Of a stretch of DNA of 64,000 nucleotides, positions 37,979-47,262 are shown piece after piece. The notes below the pieces were generated by a model that worked only from the letters and a program-made list of their open reading frames with translations, made no database searches and had not been told where the DNA came from. Source of the DNA: Psychrobacter sp. FDAARGOS_221 (GTDB lineage: Bacteria > Pseudomonadota > Gammaproteobacteria > Pseudomonadales > Moraxellaceae); the NCBI RefSeq assembly GCF_002313155.2, contig NZ_NWFK02000001.1, positions 1,426,001 through 1,490,000 on the forward strand. The letters run 5' to 3'. Positions within the stretch are counted from its first letter, which is position 1. Each line of letters starts with the position of its first letter. Both the position numbers and the translations under genes were made by a program.

Positions 37979-38080
37979 GTTAATTCCTATTTATTATTTT
38001 GATAAAAGCTTAATTATCGTTAAACGTAAATAAGCTTTTATAATGGTAATAGCTTAAATAAATCAATCTGTAATGAAAAA

Positions 38081-38109
38081 GCTTGTACCAGATTGCCTCC
38101 GATACAAGC
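38081..38109 (-). other. Intercistronic stem-loop after sucB
   Basis: GCTTGTA (38081-38087) and TACAAGC (38103-38109) form a perfect 7-bp stem with a 15-nt loop, starting 9 nt after the sucB stop. No T tract. Position matches the hairpins behind sucA and lpdA. Confidence 0.55.
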
Positions 38110-38118
38110 CCGTTGACC

Positions 38119-39360
38119 TTATAGGTCTAATAACATTTTCGCTGGATCTTCGATAAGCTCTTTGATTGTCACTAAGAACTGTACCGCGTCTTTACCATCA
38201 ATCATACGGTGATCGTATGACAGTGCAAGATACATCATAGGTAAGATTTCAACTTGACCGTTTACTGCCATTGGACGCTCATTGATAGCGTGCATACCTA
38301 GAATAGCAGTTTGTGGTGGGTTAAGAATAGGCGTTGACATTAGTGAACCGAATACACCACCGTTAGTGATAGTGAATGTACCGCCAGTCATGTCTTCTAG
38401 AGCCAATTTACCATCACGTGCTTTACCAGCAAAATCACGGATACCTGATTCGATATCAGCCATGCTCATGCGATCAGTGTCACGTAATACAGGTACCACT
38501 AGACCACGATCTGAAGATACGGCAACACCAACATCATAGTAGCCATGATAAACAATATCATCACCATCGATAGAGGCGTTTACTGCTGGGAAACGTTTCA
38601 GCGCTTCTGTAGCTGCTTTAACAAACATAGACATAAAGCCTAAACGAGTGTCATGACGCTTCTCGAACTCATCTTTGTACTTAGCACGTAAGTCCATTAA
38701 TGGCTTCATGTTCACTTCGTTAAACGTCGTTAACATTGCTGTTTCTTGAGTCGCTGCTAATAGACGGTTCGCAACAGTCTTGCGTAGACGTGTCATTGGA
38801 ACGCGTTTTTCAGTACGCTCACCTACTGATTCAGCAACTGGACGACCGCTGTCAGACTTGATAGAGCTGTCCGCTTTTAGCTTAGGATTGGCCATATCTT
38901 GTTTAGTTACACGACCACCACGGCCTGAACCTTCAACATTCTTAGGATCTACGCCAGATTCTTTGGCTGCTTTACGAACTGCTGGGCTTTGATCTTTGTG
39001 ATCGTCTGCAGAGTCTTTAGACGCTTGTTTAGGCTCGCCGCCTTCAGCTGACTGTTCTTCTTTCTTGGCATCAGCGTCTTCTGATTTGTCTTCAGCGCTG
39101 TCGTCTGAACCCGCTGAACCAGTTGCACCGGCTTCGAATTCTGCGATAACTTCTTCAGATAACACAGTGTCATCTACTTGCTTAACAATTTTAGTAACCA
39201 CACCGTCGTCTGGTGCAACAACTTCTAAAACCACTTTATCGGTTTCAATTTCAGCAAGAATATCATCACGGTTAACTTGTTCGCCTTCGCTTACGTGCCA
39301 CTCAACAAGGGTACCATCAGCAATAGACTCTGGGAATACGGGGACTTTAATCTCTGACAT
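38119..39360 (-). CDS. sucB: 2-oxoglutarate dehydrogenase E2 (dihydrolipoyl succinyltransferase)
   Basis: 413 residues. Lipoyl domain at 1-75 with [11 protein letters not shown] (lipoyl-Lys42); an acidic, Lys/Ser/Glu-rich linker (~76-115); a peripheral subunit-binding domain ([20 protein letters not shown], ~124-145); then the catalytic domain ending with the [13 protein letters not shown] active site (His and Asp). It transfers succinyl groups to CoA and forms the complex core. 213 nt after sucA. Confidence 0.97.
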   Translation of the reverse strand: MSEIKVPVFPESIADGTLVEWHVSEGEQVNRDDILAEIETDKVVLEVVAPDDGVVTKIVKQVDDTVLSEEVIAEFEAGATGSAGSDDSAEDKSEDADAKKEEQSAEGGEPKQASKDSADDHKDQSPAVRKAAKESGVDPKNVEGSGRGGRVTKQDMANPKLKADSSIKSDSGRPVAESVGERTEKRVPMTRLRKTVANRLLAATQETAMLTTFNEVNMKPLMDLRAKYKDEFEKRHDTRLGFMSMFVKAATEALKRFPAVNASIDGDDIVYHGYYDVGVAVSSDRGLVVPVLRDTDRMSMADIESGIRDFAGKARDGKLALEDMTGGTFTITNGGVFGSLMSTPILNPPQTAILGMHAINERPMAVNGQVEILPMMYLALSYDHRMIDGKDAVQFLVTIKELIEDPAKMLLDL

Positions 39361-39538
39361 GGAAGTGCTCCTGTTATGTATATCGGTATTATTAAGTTAT
39401 TAATGACTTATTTATGAAGAAAGATAAGCACATTACATTTATATTTATAAATTAAAAACGTTTGTTGATTGTTTTAATTGTCGATTGAAATAACGAGTTA
39501 CTCAATTGTTTATTCAACTTATTCAACGAACACCAAAA

Positions 39539-39562
39539 GTCTAAACGGCGAACCGCTTAGAC
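39539..39562 (-). other. Intercistronic stem-loop with UUCG-type tetraloop after sucA
   Basis: GTCTAAACGG CGAA CCGCTTAGAC: ten positions with one mismatch, closing on the minus-strand transcript into the very stable loop CGG-UUCG-CCG. It begins 11 nt after the sucA stop. No T run follows, so it more likely blocks 3' exonucleases or marks a cleavage site. Confidence 0.65.
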
Positions 39563-39573
39563 CTCGTTATCAT

Positions 39574-42453
39574 TTATTTTAATTGGTCAACATCAACACC
39601 TAGACCACCAGCGACCAACTCACGCTGCTGACGTAAGTGGATTGATGGCAAGCCAGTTGCAGGTGCAGCAGAAGCTGGACGCGCTACCGGATCAACAACA
39701 TGTGCTTTAGTAACACGTGGTTGACCATCAGCTTGTGGACCAAAGATACGGAACACGTGCGGCGCTAAGTAATACCATGCACCTTGGTTTAATGGCTCTT
39801 CTTGACACCATACAATCTCTTCAAGGTTGCTGTATTTCTGAGCTTCTTCAACCATTCTTTGTTCTGGTAGTGGATATAACTGCTCAATACGAACAATAGC
39901 CACATGGTCTAAGCCAAGCTCGCGGCGCTGCTCTAGCAAGTCATAGTAGACTTTACCGCCACACAGTACCAGACGCGTTACTTTGTCGTTGTCTAGTTGA
40001 TCCAGTTCTGGCAATACCGTTTCAAACTTACCATTAGCAAGCTCTTCTAGCTCTGATGTTGCAAGCTTGTGACGTAGCAAGCTCTTCGGTGACATCACTA
40101 CCAATGGTTTACGAATTGGGCGGACTGCCTGACGACGTAACGCATGGAAGATCTGAGCTGGTGTTGTTGGTGTAATAACTTGCATGTTGTCTTCAGCACA
40201 TAGCTGTAAGAAGCGCTCTAGGCGGGCTGAAGAGTGTTCAGGACCCTGGCCTTCGAAGCCATGTGGTAATAGCATAGTTAGACCACACACACGCTGCCAT
40301 TTGGTTTCGCCACTTGAGATGAACTGGTCAATAACAACCTGCGCACCGTTAACGAAGTCACCAAACTGAGCTTCCCAGATAATTAACGCTTTTGGCACTG
40401 TGGTTGCATAACCATATTCGAATGCCAATACCGCTTCTTCTGATAACAGTGAGTTATAGGTCGCGAAGCGTGCTTGCGTATCATTTAAGTTAGCCAGCGG
40501 TACGTACATATCTCCATTAGCAGTGTTGTAGATCTCAGAATGACGATGTGAGAAAGTACCACGGCCCACATCTTCACCGGTAATACGTACTAAGAAGTCT
40601 TCGTCCACTAGTGAGGCATAAGCCAACGTCTCAGCAGCACCCCAGTTTAATGGCTCTTCACCCGTTTGCATCGCTAAACGCTGTTCAACCACACGCTGAA
40701 CTTGACGCTGTAGCTTGAAGTCTTCTGGCATTTCAGCCATGCGGCGACCATATTCTTTCAGTTTTTCAATATCAACACCGGTATCCCAATCATCTTCTAG
40801 GTCATGACCTAGGTATGGGCTCCAGTCAACGTATAATTCTTCGTTAGGATCTTTAACCAATGAGCTGGCAACATATTCACCTTTGTCTAATGACTCACGG
40901 TAAACATCTTCAAGCTTCTTGTCTTCGCCCTCTGAAATAACACCTTCTTCAATTAGCTTTTTCGCATATTGAGTACGTGTTGTTGGCAGTTTTTTGATAA
41001 CCGAGTACATTAATGGCTGTGTTGCAGATGGCTCATCGGCTTCGTTATGGCCGTTACGACGATAGCAGAACAGGTCAATAACGATGTCTTTATGGAACTC
41101 ATGACGATAGTCTAGTGCCATTTGAGCGGCAAATACCACAGCTTCAGGATCATCACCGTTTACGTGTAAGATAGGTGCGTGAACCATCTTGGCGATGTCA
41201 GTACAGTATTCTGTAGAACGCGCATCTTCTTGACGGCTGGTTGTAAAGCCCACTTGGTTGTTAATAACAATGTGAACTGTACCCCCTGTGCTATACGCAC
41301 GGGTTTGTGACATCTGGAAGGTTTCTTGAACCACACCCTGAGCGGCGATAGCAGCATCACCATGCACAACCAATGGCAGTACTAAGTTGCCATCTGTGTC
41401 ATTGCGACGTACTTGACGTGCACGTACTGAGCCTTCTAATACTGGTGATACGATTTCTAAATGTGATGGGTTAAACGCTAATGCTAAGTGAGCCTCACCG
41501 CCTGGTGTCATCACGTTTGATGAGTAACCATTGTGGTACTTAACGTCACCAGACCCTTTTTCAGGAAGCACTTTACCATCAAATTCGTCGAACAAATCTG
41601 CTGGGTTTTTACCTAAGATGTTCACCAATAGGTTTAGACGACCACGGTGAGCCATACCGATAACCATTTCTTTGGTACCGTAGCCACCAGCGCGTTGAAT
41701 GATTTCGTGAACTGCAGGGATGAAGCTTTCACCACCTTCAAGACCGAAACGCTTCACACCAGTATATTTACGCGCTAAATATTTTTCTAAGCCTTCAGCA
41801 GCGGTTAAACGCTCAAGGATGGTTTTTCTTTTTTCGTCATCAAATTTGATATGACCTAGGTTTGATTCCATGTACTTTTCAAACCAACGCTTCTCAGTGC
41901 TGGTTGTCACATGCATGTACTCAAGACCGATATGGCCACAATAGATACGATCTAAAGTTTCAATGATTTCGCGTAACGTCGCTTCTGATTTACCAATGTT
42001 AAAGTCACTGGTTGGGAATACGGTATCTAGGTCAGCTTCTGATAAGCCATGAAACTCAAGAGTTAAGTCTTCAACCTCGTCACGTACTTGTAGTTTTAAT
42101 GGATCAAGTTGTGCACGACGATGACCACGACGACGATAGGCTGAAATTAGTTTTTGCACACCCATTTGACGTGGGTCAACACAGTTCGCGTCTGAACGTG
42201 CGCCAGATGCTGGTGCAGCAACAACGCCCTTATTGGCAGTTTGGTTACGTGCCAACAGCAAGAACTGGTCCTGAATGGCGTGGTGCAAGGCATCATCACC
42301 GGTTTCAAATTCTTTGAAGTAAGTTTGCCACTCTGCATCTACACTGTCAGGATCTTGTAGATACTGTTCGTAGAGGGCCTCGATATAGCTTGCGTTGTCA
42401 CCTGCAAGCTCAGTAGCATCGGCTTTTACGGCATTATTAGTCATAGTATTCAT
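39574..42453 (-). CDS. sucA: 2-oxoglutarate dehydrogenase E1
   Basis: 959 residues, in the normal range (E. coli 933). Thiamine-diphosphate enzyme that decarboxylates 2-oxoglutarate and succinylates the E2 lipoyl arm. N-terminal E2-binding helix (YIEALYEQYLQDPDSVDAEW); MAHRGRLNLLVNILGK; the ThDP site HGDAAIAAQGVVQE and INNQVGFTTS; FCYRRNGHNEADEP; and the C-terminal LPHGFEGQGPEHSSARLERF. First gene of the suc operon; ATG 42453 lies 9 nt ahead of a second in-frame ATG. Confidence 0.97.
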   Translation of the reverse strand: MNTMTNNAVKADATELAGDNASYIEALYEQYLQDPDSVDAEWQTYFKEFETGDDALHHAIQDQFLLLARNQTANKGVVAAPASGARSDANCVDPRQMGVQKLISAYRRRGHRRAQLDPLKLQVRDEVEDLTLEFHGLSEADLDTVFPTSDFNIGKSEATLREIIETLDRIYCGHIGLEYMHVTTSTEKRWFEKYMESNLGHIKFDDEKRKTILERLTAAEGLEKYLARKYTGVKRFGLEGGESFIPAVHEIIQRAGGYGTKEMVIGMAHRGRLNLLVNILGKNPADLFDEFDGKVLPEKGSGDVKYHNGYSSNVMTPGGEAHLALAFNPSHLEIVSPVLEGSVRARQVRRNDTDGNLVLPLVVHGDAAIAAQGVVQETFQMSQTRAYSTGGTVHIVINNQVGFTTSRQEDARSTEYCTDIAKMVHAPILHVNGDDPEAVVFAAQMALDYRHEFHKDIVIDLFCYRRNGHNEADEPSATQPLMYSVIKKLPTTRTQYAKKLIEEGVISEGEDKKLEDVYRESLDKGEYVASSLVKDPNEELYVDWSPYLGHDLEDDWDTGVDIEKLKEYGRRMAEMPEDFKLQRQVQRVVEQRLAMQTGEEPLNWGAAETLAYASLVDEDFLVRITGEDVGRGTFSHRHSEIYNTANGDMYVPLANLNDTQARFATYNSLLSEEAVLAFEYGYATTVPKALIIWEAQFGDFVNGAQVVIDQFISSGETKWQRVCGLTMLLPHGFEGQGPEHSSARLERFLQLCAEDNMQVITPTTPAQIFHALRRQAVRPIRKPLVVMSPKSLLRHKLATSELEELANGKFETVLPELDQLDNDKVTRLVLCGGKVYYDLLEQRRELGLDHVAIVRIEQLYPLPEQRMVEEAQKYSNLEEIVWCQEEPLNQGAWYYLAPHVFRIFGPQADGQPRVTKAHVVDPVARPASAAPATGLPSIHLRQQRELVAGGLGVDVDQLK

Positions 42454-43413
42454 AGTCTTTTCTTATTTACATTAAGGTTTAATTAAAATAAAAACACAGG
42501 CATTCGTGCGGTTGCTATTTCATGCTATTGCTATAGGTGAATGTACTGTTTTTCAAGTCCACTGACTTTAAACCCAACGAATTAAAATCCAGTGACCTAA
42601 AAAATCAAATATCCTATTTATGGTTATTACTTATTATGATGAGTACTTAATTGTTTTACCCAGCATTGTTTTACCTAGCTATCAGCTTCCCAGCTATCGT
42701 TTTTTACTCAGCTGTTTTGATATCTTTCACTCTAATGGCTAACTAATGGCTAAATTTCTATTGGCTGAGACTTTTAACTTAGTTGTGACTTACTCGCTGT
42801 TTACTTATTCATTGACTACTTACTGATTAACAGCGTTTTAAACCAATAGCGCCAAATTGTTGTTATATCACTTGTCATATTATTAGCCACTGACTGTCTT
42901 ACTTTGACTTGCCTTTGGCTTTTTTAGCTTTAGCGACTGGTTTATACTTCGCAGCTTAAAATAATTAGCTTTTTCATTTATATAATGCAGCTTAATGATG
43001 ACACTTCTATGGTGTTCGCTTTGTATAGACTTATTTACTGTTTTTCAAGAGTATCAGTCGTTATTTTTGCGCAAAACTTAATTTTTCTACTAACAACACA
43101 TCAGCTGAAACTCAAAGCTCATCAATTCGACAGTACAGCCATTCAAGTAGCAAACCAAACGCAATTTAAGAAAACAGTTGCACACTGAATACAAGGGTAA
43201 CATGTAACTCTAACCCGCTGCGTTTGTTTGTTCAATAGTAACTATTTATAATCTAAATGTTCGATATTCGCACTGTGACAATTTTAACAAAAAAAGACCC
43301 CTATCAACAAATAGAGGTCTGTGGTATTCACGTAAACTATTGCAAATTTGTAACCTTAGCGTATCCGAGTAATCGGGGATATGTACTTAGTAGTACCAGT
43401 TAACCTACGGTTA
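42454..43413. other. Intergenic region between sdhB and sucA
   Basis: 960 bp, AT-rich, with no gene that I can support. It holds the sdhB terminator (43286-43320) at one end and must hold the sucA promoter at the other. A 67-codon open frame at 42985-43188 on the plus strand lacks a ribosome binding site and has no recognisable features. Confidence 0.6.
43286..43320 (-). terminator. Terminator of the sdh operon
   Basis: Read on the minus strand, AGACCTCTAT / ATAGGGGTCT pairs over 10 bp with one wobble around TTGTTG and is followed by seven T. It lies 94 nt after the sdhB stop. Confidence 0.85.
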
Positions 43414-44124
43414 TTAACCTGCTTGTTCTAGCAGCAAGCTACGTAAGTGACCAATCGCGCGGGTTGGGTTTAATCCTTTAGGACAAACAGCAACACAGTT
43501 CATGATACCACGGCAACGGAATAAGCTGAATGGATCGTCCATACGCGCTAAACGTGCACGAGTATCGGTATCACGGCTATCAGCTACGAAACGATAAGCG
43601 TTTAGTAGTGCTGATGGGCCTAAGAACTTCTCTGGGTTCCACCAGAACGATGGGCAGCTGGTTGAACAACATGCACATAAGATACACTCATACAGGCCGT
43701 TTAGCTTCTCACGCTGTTCTGGAGACTGTAGACGCTCTGTTGGTGGTGCAGGCTGATCGTTGATTAAGAAAGGATGTACTTTCTCATACTGCTCATAAAA
43801 CTGGTTCATATCTACCACTAAATCACGTACTACTGGTAAACCAGGTAGCGGACGAATAGTGATCTTCTCTGGTAGCGTGTTCATGTTAATCAAACATGCC
43901 AAACCGTTTTTGCCGTTAATGTTCATACCATCTGAACCACAAATACCCTCACGGCATGAGCGGCGGAAAGTAATGCCTTCATCTTGCTTTTTCAAACGAA
44001 GTAGAACATCAAGCAACATACGATCTGAGTCTAACAGCTCAATCGTATAAGTTTGCATGTAAGGTGCTGCGTCCTTGTCCGGATCGTAGCGGTATATCTC
44101 AATGGTGCGAGTACCTCGGCTCAT
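43414..44124 (-). CDS. sdhB: Succinate dehydrogenase iron-sulfur subunit
   Basis: 236 residues. Carries the three Fe-S clusters of complex II: 2Fe-2S ligands in CREGICGSDGMNING...LAC, 4Fe-4S in CILCACCSTSCPSFWW, and 3Fe-4S in CRGIMNCVAVCPKGLNP. Conducts electrons from SdhA to ubiquinone. Separated from sdhA by 127 nt containing a long hairpin; ends in its own terminator. Confidence 0.97.
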   Translation of the reverse strand: MSRGTRTIEIYRYDPDKDAAPYMQTYTIELLDSDRMLLDVLLRLKKQDEGITFRRSCREGICGSDGMNINGKNGLACLINMNTLPEKITIRPLPGLPVVRDLVVDMNQFYEQYEKVHPFLINDQPAPPTERLQSPEQREKLNGLYECILCACCSTSCPSFWWNPEKFLGPSALLNAYRFVADSRDTDTRARLARMDDPFSLFRCRGIMNCVAVCPKGLNPTRAIGHLRSLLLEQAG

Positions 44125-44143
44125 AGTGCTAACTCCACACGGC

Positions 44144-44190
44144 GTAACGCTGTTGTTGCATCAGTTGCAGTCTTCGTAAAACAGCGTTAC
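44144..44190 (-). other. 11-bp stem-loop between sdhA and sdhB
   Basis: GTAACGCTGTT (44144-44154) and AACAGCGTTAC (44180-44190) are exact inverted repeats with a 25-nt loop, ending 20 nt before the sdhB ATG. No T tract. It may tune the SdhA:SdhB ratio or mark an mRNA processing site. Confidence 0.65.
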
Positions 44191-44251
44191 TAATTTAAAA
44201 TTAAATTCGACTTATTGACGTTAAAACGCTTTGCTATACGTGGTGTACTGA

Positions 44252-46102
44252 TTAGTAAACACGTACTTTAGGTTCAACGTAATCAACAGTAAGTGGTACT
44301 TTACGAACAGGCTTATAAACAATCTTATTGCCTTCAGAGTACCAAACAGTGTGTTTCATCCACTCATTGTCGTTACGGCCATTTGGTGCGACTGGATCAT
44401 CTTCTGGACGATCATAATCTAACACCGTATGTGCACCACGGCACTCATGACGATTAGCCGCTGAAATCATAGTCGCTTTAGCCACTTCGTATAAGTTAGC
44501 AACTTCTAAAGCTTCGATGCGTGCTGTGTTAAATACTTGCGACTTATCAGCTAAGTGAATGTTGTTTACTTTTTCTTCAAGCGCTAGCAGCTTTTGAACG
44601 CCTTCATCCATTAATTCCTGAGTACGGAATACACTGGCGTGCGTTTGCATTAGGCTACGGATTTCATCAGCAACGTCTTGTGCGTTATAGCCTTCGGTTG
44701 AGTTTTGTAGCTTGTCTAAGCGGCCAACAGTGAAATCTAGTACACGTGGGTTCATTGGATGATAGTTGTGATCAGAGCCACTGAAGTTATCAATGATATG
44801 CTTACCAGCAGCACGGCCAAACACAACCAAGTCAAGCAATGAGTTGGTACCTAAACGGTTAGCACCGTGAACACTCACACACGCACACTCACCGATGGCG
44901 TATAAGCCTTTAACGATTTTCCCGTCAGTGTATAGGCCTTCTTCATCAACGTTACCTTCAAGATCAGGTACGATAACTTGACCATGAATAGTCGTTGGAA
45001 TACCGCCCATCATATAGTGAATGGTTGGAATAACTGGAATTGGCTCTTTGGTAATATCAACGTTAGCGAAGTTTTTACCAATTTCAAATACTGAAGGTAA
45101 GCGCTTCATAATGGTATCCACACCTAAGTGAGTCATATCCATTACGATGTGATCTTTGTTTGGACCACAACCACGGCCTTCTTTAATTTCTTGGTCCATT
45201 GAGCGTGATACTAAGTCACGTGGTGCCAAGTCTTTAACCGTTGGTGCATAACGCTCCATGAAGGCTTCACCATCTTTGTTACGTAAGATAGCACCCTCAC
45301 CACGACACCCTTCGGTTAATAGTACACCAGCGCCGAACACACCCGTTGGGTGGAACTGCCAGAATTCCATATCTTGTAATGGAATACCTGCACGCACTGC
45401 CATACCTAGGCCATCACCAGTATTAATGTAAGCGTTGGTTGAAGCTGCGAAAATACGACCTGCACCACCAGTAGCTAATACAGTGTTGGTTGCTTGGAAT
45501 ACAGCCACAGTACCTGTTTCTTGCTCAATAGCGATCACACCATTGATATCACCTTTCTCATCTTTGATTAGATCTAAAGCGATCCATTCGATGAAGAACT
45601 CAGTGCCTTTTTCAAGGTTTTTCTGATATAGGGTGTGTAATAGAGCGTGTCCAGTACGGTCAGCGGCAGCACAAGCACGTTGTACGGCTTTTTCACCATA
45701 GTTAGAGGTGTGACCACCGAATGGACGTTGGTAAATAGTACCGTCTGGGTTACGGTCAAACGGCATACCCATGTGCTCAAGCTCATACACCACTTTTGGT
45801 GCTTCACGGCACATATACTCGATGGCATCTTGGTCACCTAACCAGTCTGACCCTTTAACGGTGTCATAGAAGTGGAAGTGCCAGTTGTCATCACTCATGT
45901 TACCTAAGCTTGCGCCAATACCACCCTGTGCTGCAACAGTGTGCGAGCGGGTTGGAAATACTTTGGTAATGACAGCTACTTTCATGCCGCCTTCTGCTAA
46001 TTGCAGAGCTGCACGCATACCTGAGCCGCCACCGCCAACGATAACAGAGTCGTAATTTAGGGTTTTAATATTGCTAATTGTATTGTCTTGTCTAGTTGCC
46101 AT
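44252..46102 (-). CDS. sdhA: Succinate dehydrogenase flavoprotein subunit
   Basis: 616 residues. FAD loop VIVGGGGSGMRAALQLAEGG; the flavinylated His lies in TRSHTVAAQGG; active-site stretches EFWQFHPTGVFGAG, TEGCRGEGA, PTIHYMMGGIPT and the catalytic Arg region RDLVSRSMDQEIKEGRG; C-terminal HECRGAHTVLDY. Oxidises succinate to fumarate on the cytoplasmic face of the inner membrane. 232 nt follow sdhD, a long internal spacer. Confidence 0.97.
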   Translation of the reverse strand: MATRQDNTISNIKTLNYDSVIVGGGGSGMRAALQLAEGGMKVAVITKVFPTRSHTVAAQGGIGASLGNMSDDNWHFHFYDTVKGSDWLGDQDAIEYMCREAPKVVYELEHMGMPFDRNPDGTIYQRPFGGHTSNYGEKAVQRACAAADRTGHALLHTLYQKNLEKGTEFFIEWIALDLIKDEKGDINGVIAIEQETGTVAVFQATNTVLATGGAGRIFAASTNAYINTGDGLGMAVRAGIPLQDMEFWQFHPTGVFGAGVLLTEGCRGEGAILRNKDGEAFMERYAPTVKDLAPRDLVSRSMDQEIKEGRGCGPNKDHIVMDMTHLGVDTIMKRLPSVFEIGKNFANVDITKEPIPVIPTIHYMMGGIPTTIHGQVIVPDLEGNVDEEGLYTDGKIVKGLYAIGECACVSVHGANRLGTNSLLDLVVFGRAAGKHIIDNFSGSDHNYHPMNPRVLDFTVGRLDKLQNSTEGYNAQDVADEIRSLMQTHASVFRTQELMDEGVQKLLALEEKVNNIHLADKSQVFNTARIEALEVANLYEVAKATMISAANRHECRGAHTVLDYDRPEDDPVAPNGRNDNEWMKHTVWYSEGNKIVYKPVRKVPLTVDYVEPKVRVY

Positions 46103-46150
46103 TACGTTTTCCTAATGAATACGTTAGTCGTCATATTAGCTGGCGATGGG

Positions 46151-46217
46151 GCTATAAACTGTCATTCACTTTATTTATAGCGTCACATTACCAGATAGGC
46201 TCACTTCATTCTGAAGT
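46151..46217 (-). other. Two small inverted repeats between sdhD and sdhA
   Basis: GCTATAAA / TTTATAGC (46151-46158, 46174-46181) and ACTTCA / TGAAGT around TTC (46203-46217). The 232-nt spacer shows no gene. An internal sdhA promoter or mRNA processing site is possible but not visible. Confidence 0.4.
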
Positions 46218-46334
46218 CTTATTAAAGCTAGCTAAGCGACTTAATTGGTAGGGACGAATTGGGAGCTCAATGCATATCATCCATACATACCAACCAGCTT
46301 TCGGTGATTTAACATCGCCGTCAAAGCGCTTATT

Positions 46335-46706
46335 TTATAGTAGACCTGGACCCCAGAAAATCATGATACCCCAGAATAGGTATACTAAAATTGCGATGAT
46401 CATAGCAGCTTGCAGTACGATACGCATGCCAGTAGATTTAACATAGTCGGTAAATACCGTCCACATACCTACCCATGCGTGAACTGCTAAGGCAACAATT
46501 GCCAATAGACTTAATAAACGCATTGGCATACTCATAATGAACATCTTCCATTGTTCATAACCAACATCGCCGTTGAACAAGAAAAATGCCACCATTACTA
46601 CGGCGTACACGGCTAATACTACAGCGCTAATACGCTGCATTATCCAATCGCGCGAGCCAGAGCCGGTTAGGCCTGTCGCAGATTTAATTCCTGAATCATT
46701 TCTCAT
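46335..46706 (-). CDS. sdhD: Succinate dehydrogenase membrane anchor subunit
   Basis: 123 residues from the ATG at 46706, which overlaps the sdhC stop as TAATG, a typical coupling junction. N-terminal GLTGSGSRDWIMQRISAVVL is the conserved quinone-site region, followed by three membrane segments with the haem-ligand histidine in ALAVHAWVGMWTVFTDYVK. Anchors SdhAB in the inner membrane. Confidence 0.94.
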   Translation of the reverse strand: MRNDSGIKSATGLTGSGSRDWIMQRISAVVLAVYAVVMVAFFLFNGDVGYEQWKMFIMSMPMRLLSLLAIVALAVHAWVGMWTVFTDYVKSTGMRIVLQAAMIIAILVYLFWGIMIFWGPGLL

Positions 46707-47083
46707 TAGAACATCACCCATATAAATGATAGCACTATCAATATAGCGGCAATAACAAAACTCACAATTGACGCTCTTCTACCTGATTGTAACTCTTCGT
46801 TAAAGCCCATATCAGCAAACAAGTGCTTGATGCCCATAACGAAGTGATATGCAGTTGCTGCGACAAAAACCCACGCAACAAAACGCACAACAATATTATC
46901 AAATACGGCTGCAAAGTGTTCAGGAGAAGTTAAAGAGGTTTGCAAAAGCCACAACATCGCCGGAATTAATAAGAACAAAATAATTCCTGAGATACGATGT
47001 AAAATCGAAGCTCTGGCCGTTGGTGAACTGTTAACGCTTATCACTTGGCTAAGTGGTAGATTTATCGGTCGGTTGCTTTTCAC
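46706..47083 (-). CDS. sdhC: Succinate dehydrogenase cytochrome b556 subunit
   Basis: 125 residues from a GTG start at 47083. AAAGGA lies 8 nt upstream, and the resulting N-terminus VKSNRPINLPL matches the typical SdhC start, so I prefer it to the ATG at 47137, which would add 18 residues rich in Cys and Lys. The conserved SILHRISGIILF (quinone-site Ser and Arg) and the haem-ligand His in AYHFVMGIKHLFADMG are present; three membrane segments. First gene of sdhCDAB, divergent from gltA. Confidence 0.93.
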   Translation of the reverse strand: MKSNRPINLPLSQVISVNSSPTARASILHRISGIILFLLIPAMLWLLQTSLTSPEHFAAVFDNIVVRFVAWVFVAATAYHFVMGIKHLFADMGFNEELQSGRRASIVSFVIAAILIVLSFIWVMF

Positions 47084-47229
47084 AGCGGGCGTCCTTTTGC
47101 AGTTGACACTCGTAAATACGCATTTACGCTCAATCACTTAGCGAGCAGTACTTAAAGCAAGCACGTCGTTAAGCTTAGTTTGATGCTTAGTAGCGTACAC
47201 GAGACGGATAAGTTAAGGAGTAGCTAACT

Positions 47230-47262
47230 GGCTAATTTTTAGCCTTACTGTAAAGCTTACAG
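47230..47262. promoter_or_regulatory. Two adjacent 15-nt inverted repeats upstream of sdhC
   Basis: GGCTAA-TTT-TTAGCC (47230-47244) and CTGTAA-AGC-TTACAG (47248-47262) lie side by side about 150 nt before the sdhC start. Each has a 6-bp stem and a 3-nt centre. They could be operator sites or leader hairpins; no named regulator motif was recognised. Confidence 0.35.

Noticed and set aside
42985..43188. 67-codon plus-strand open frame in the sdhB-sucA gap
   Set aside because: No ribosome binding site, no family features, AT-rich region where random frames are expected.
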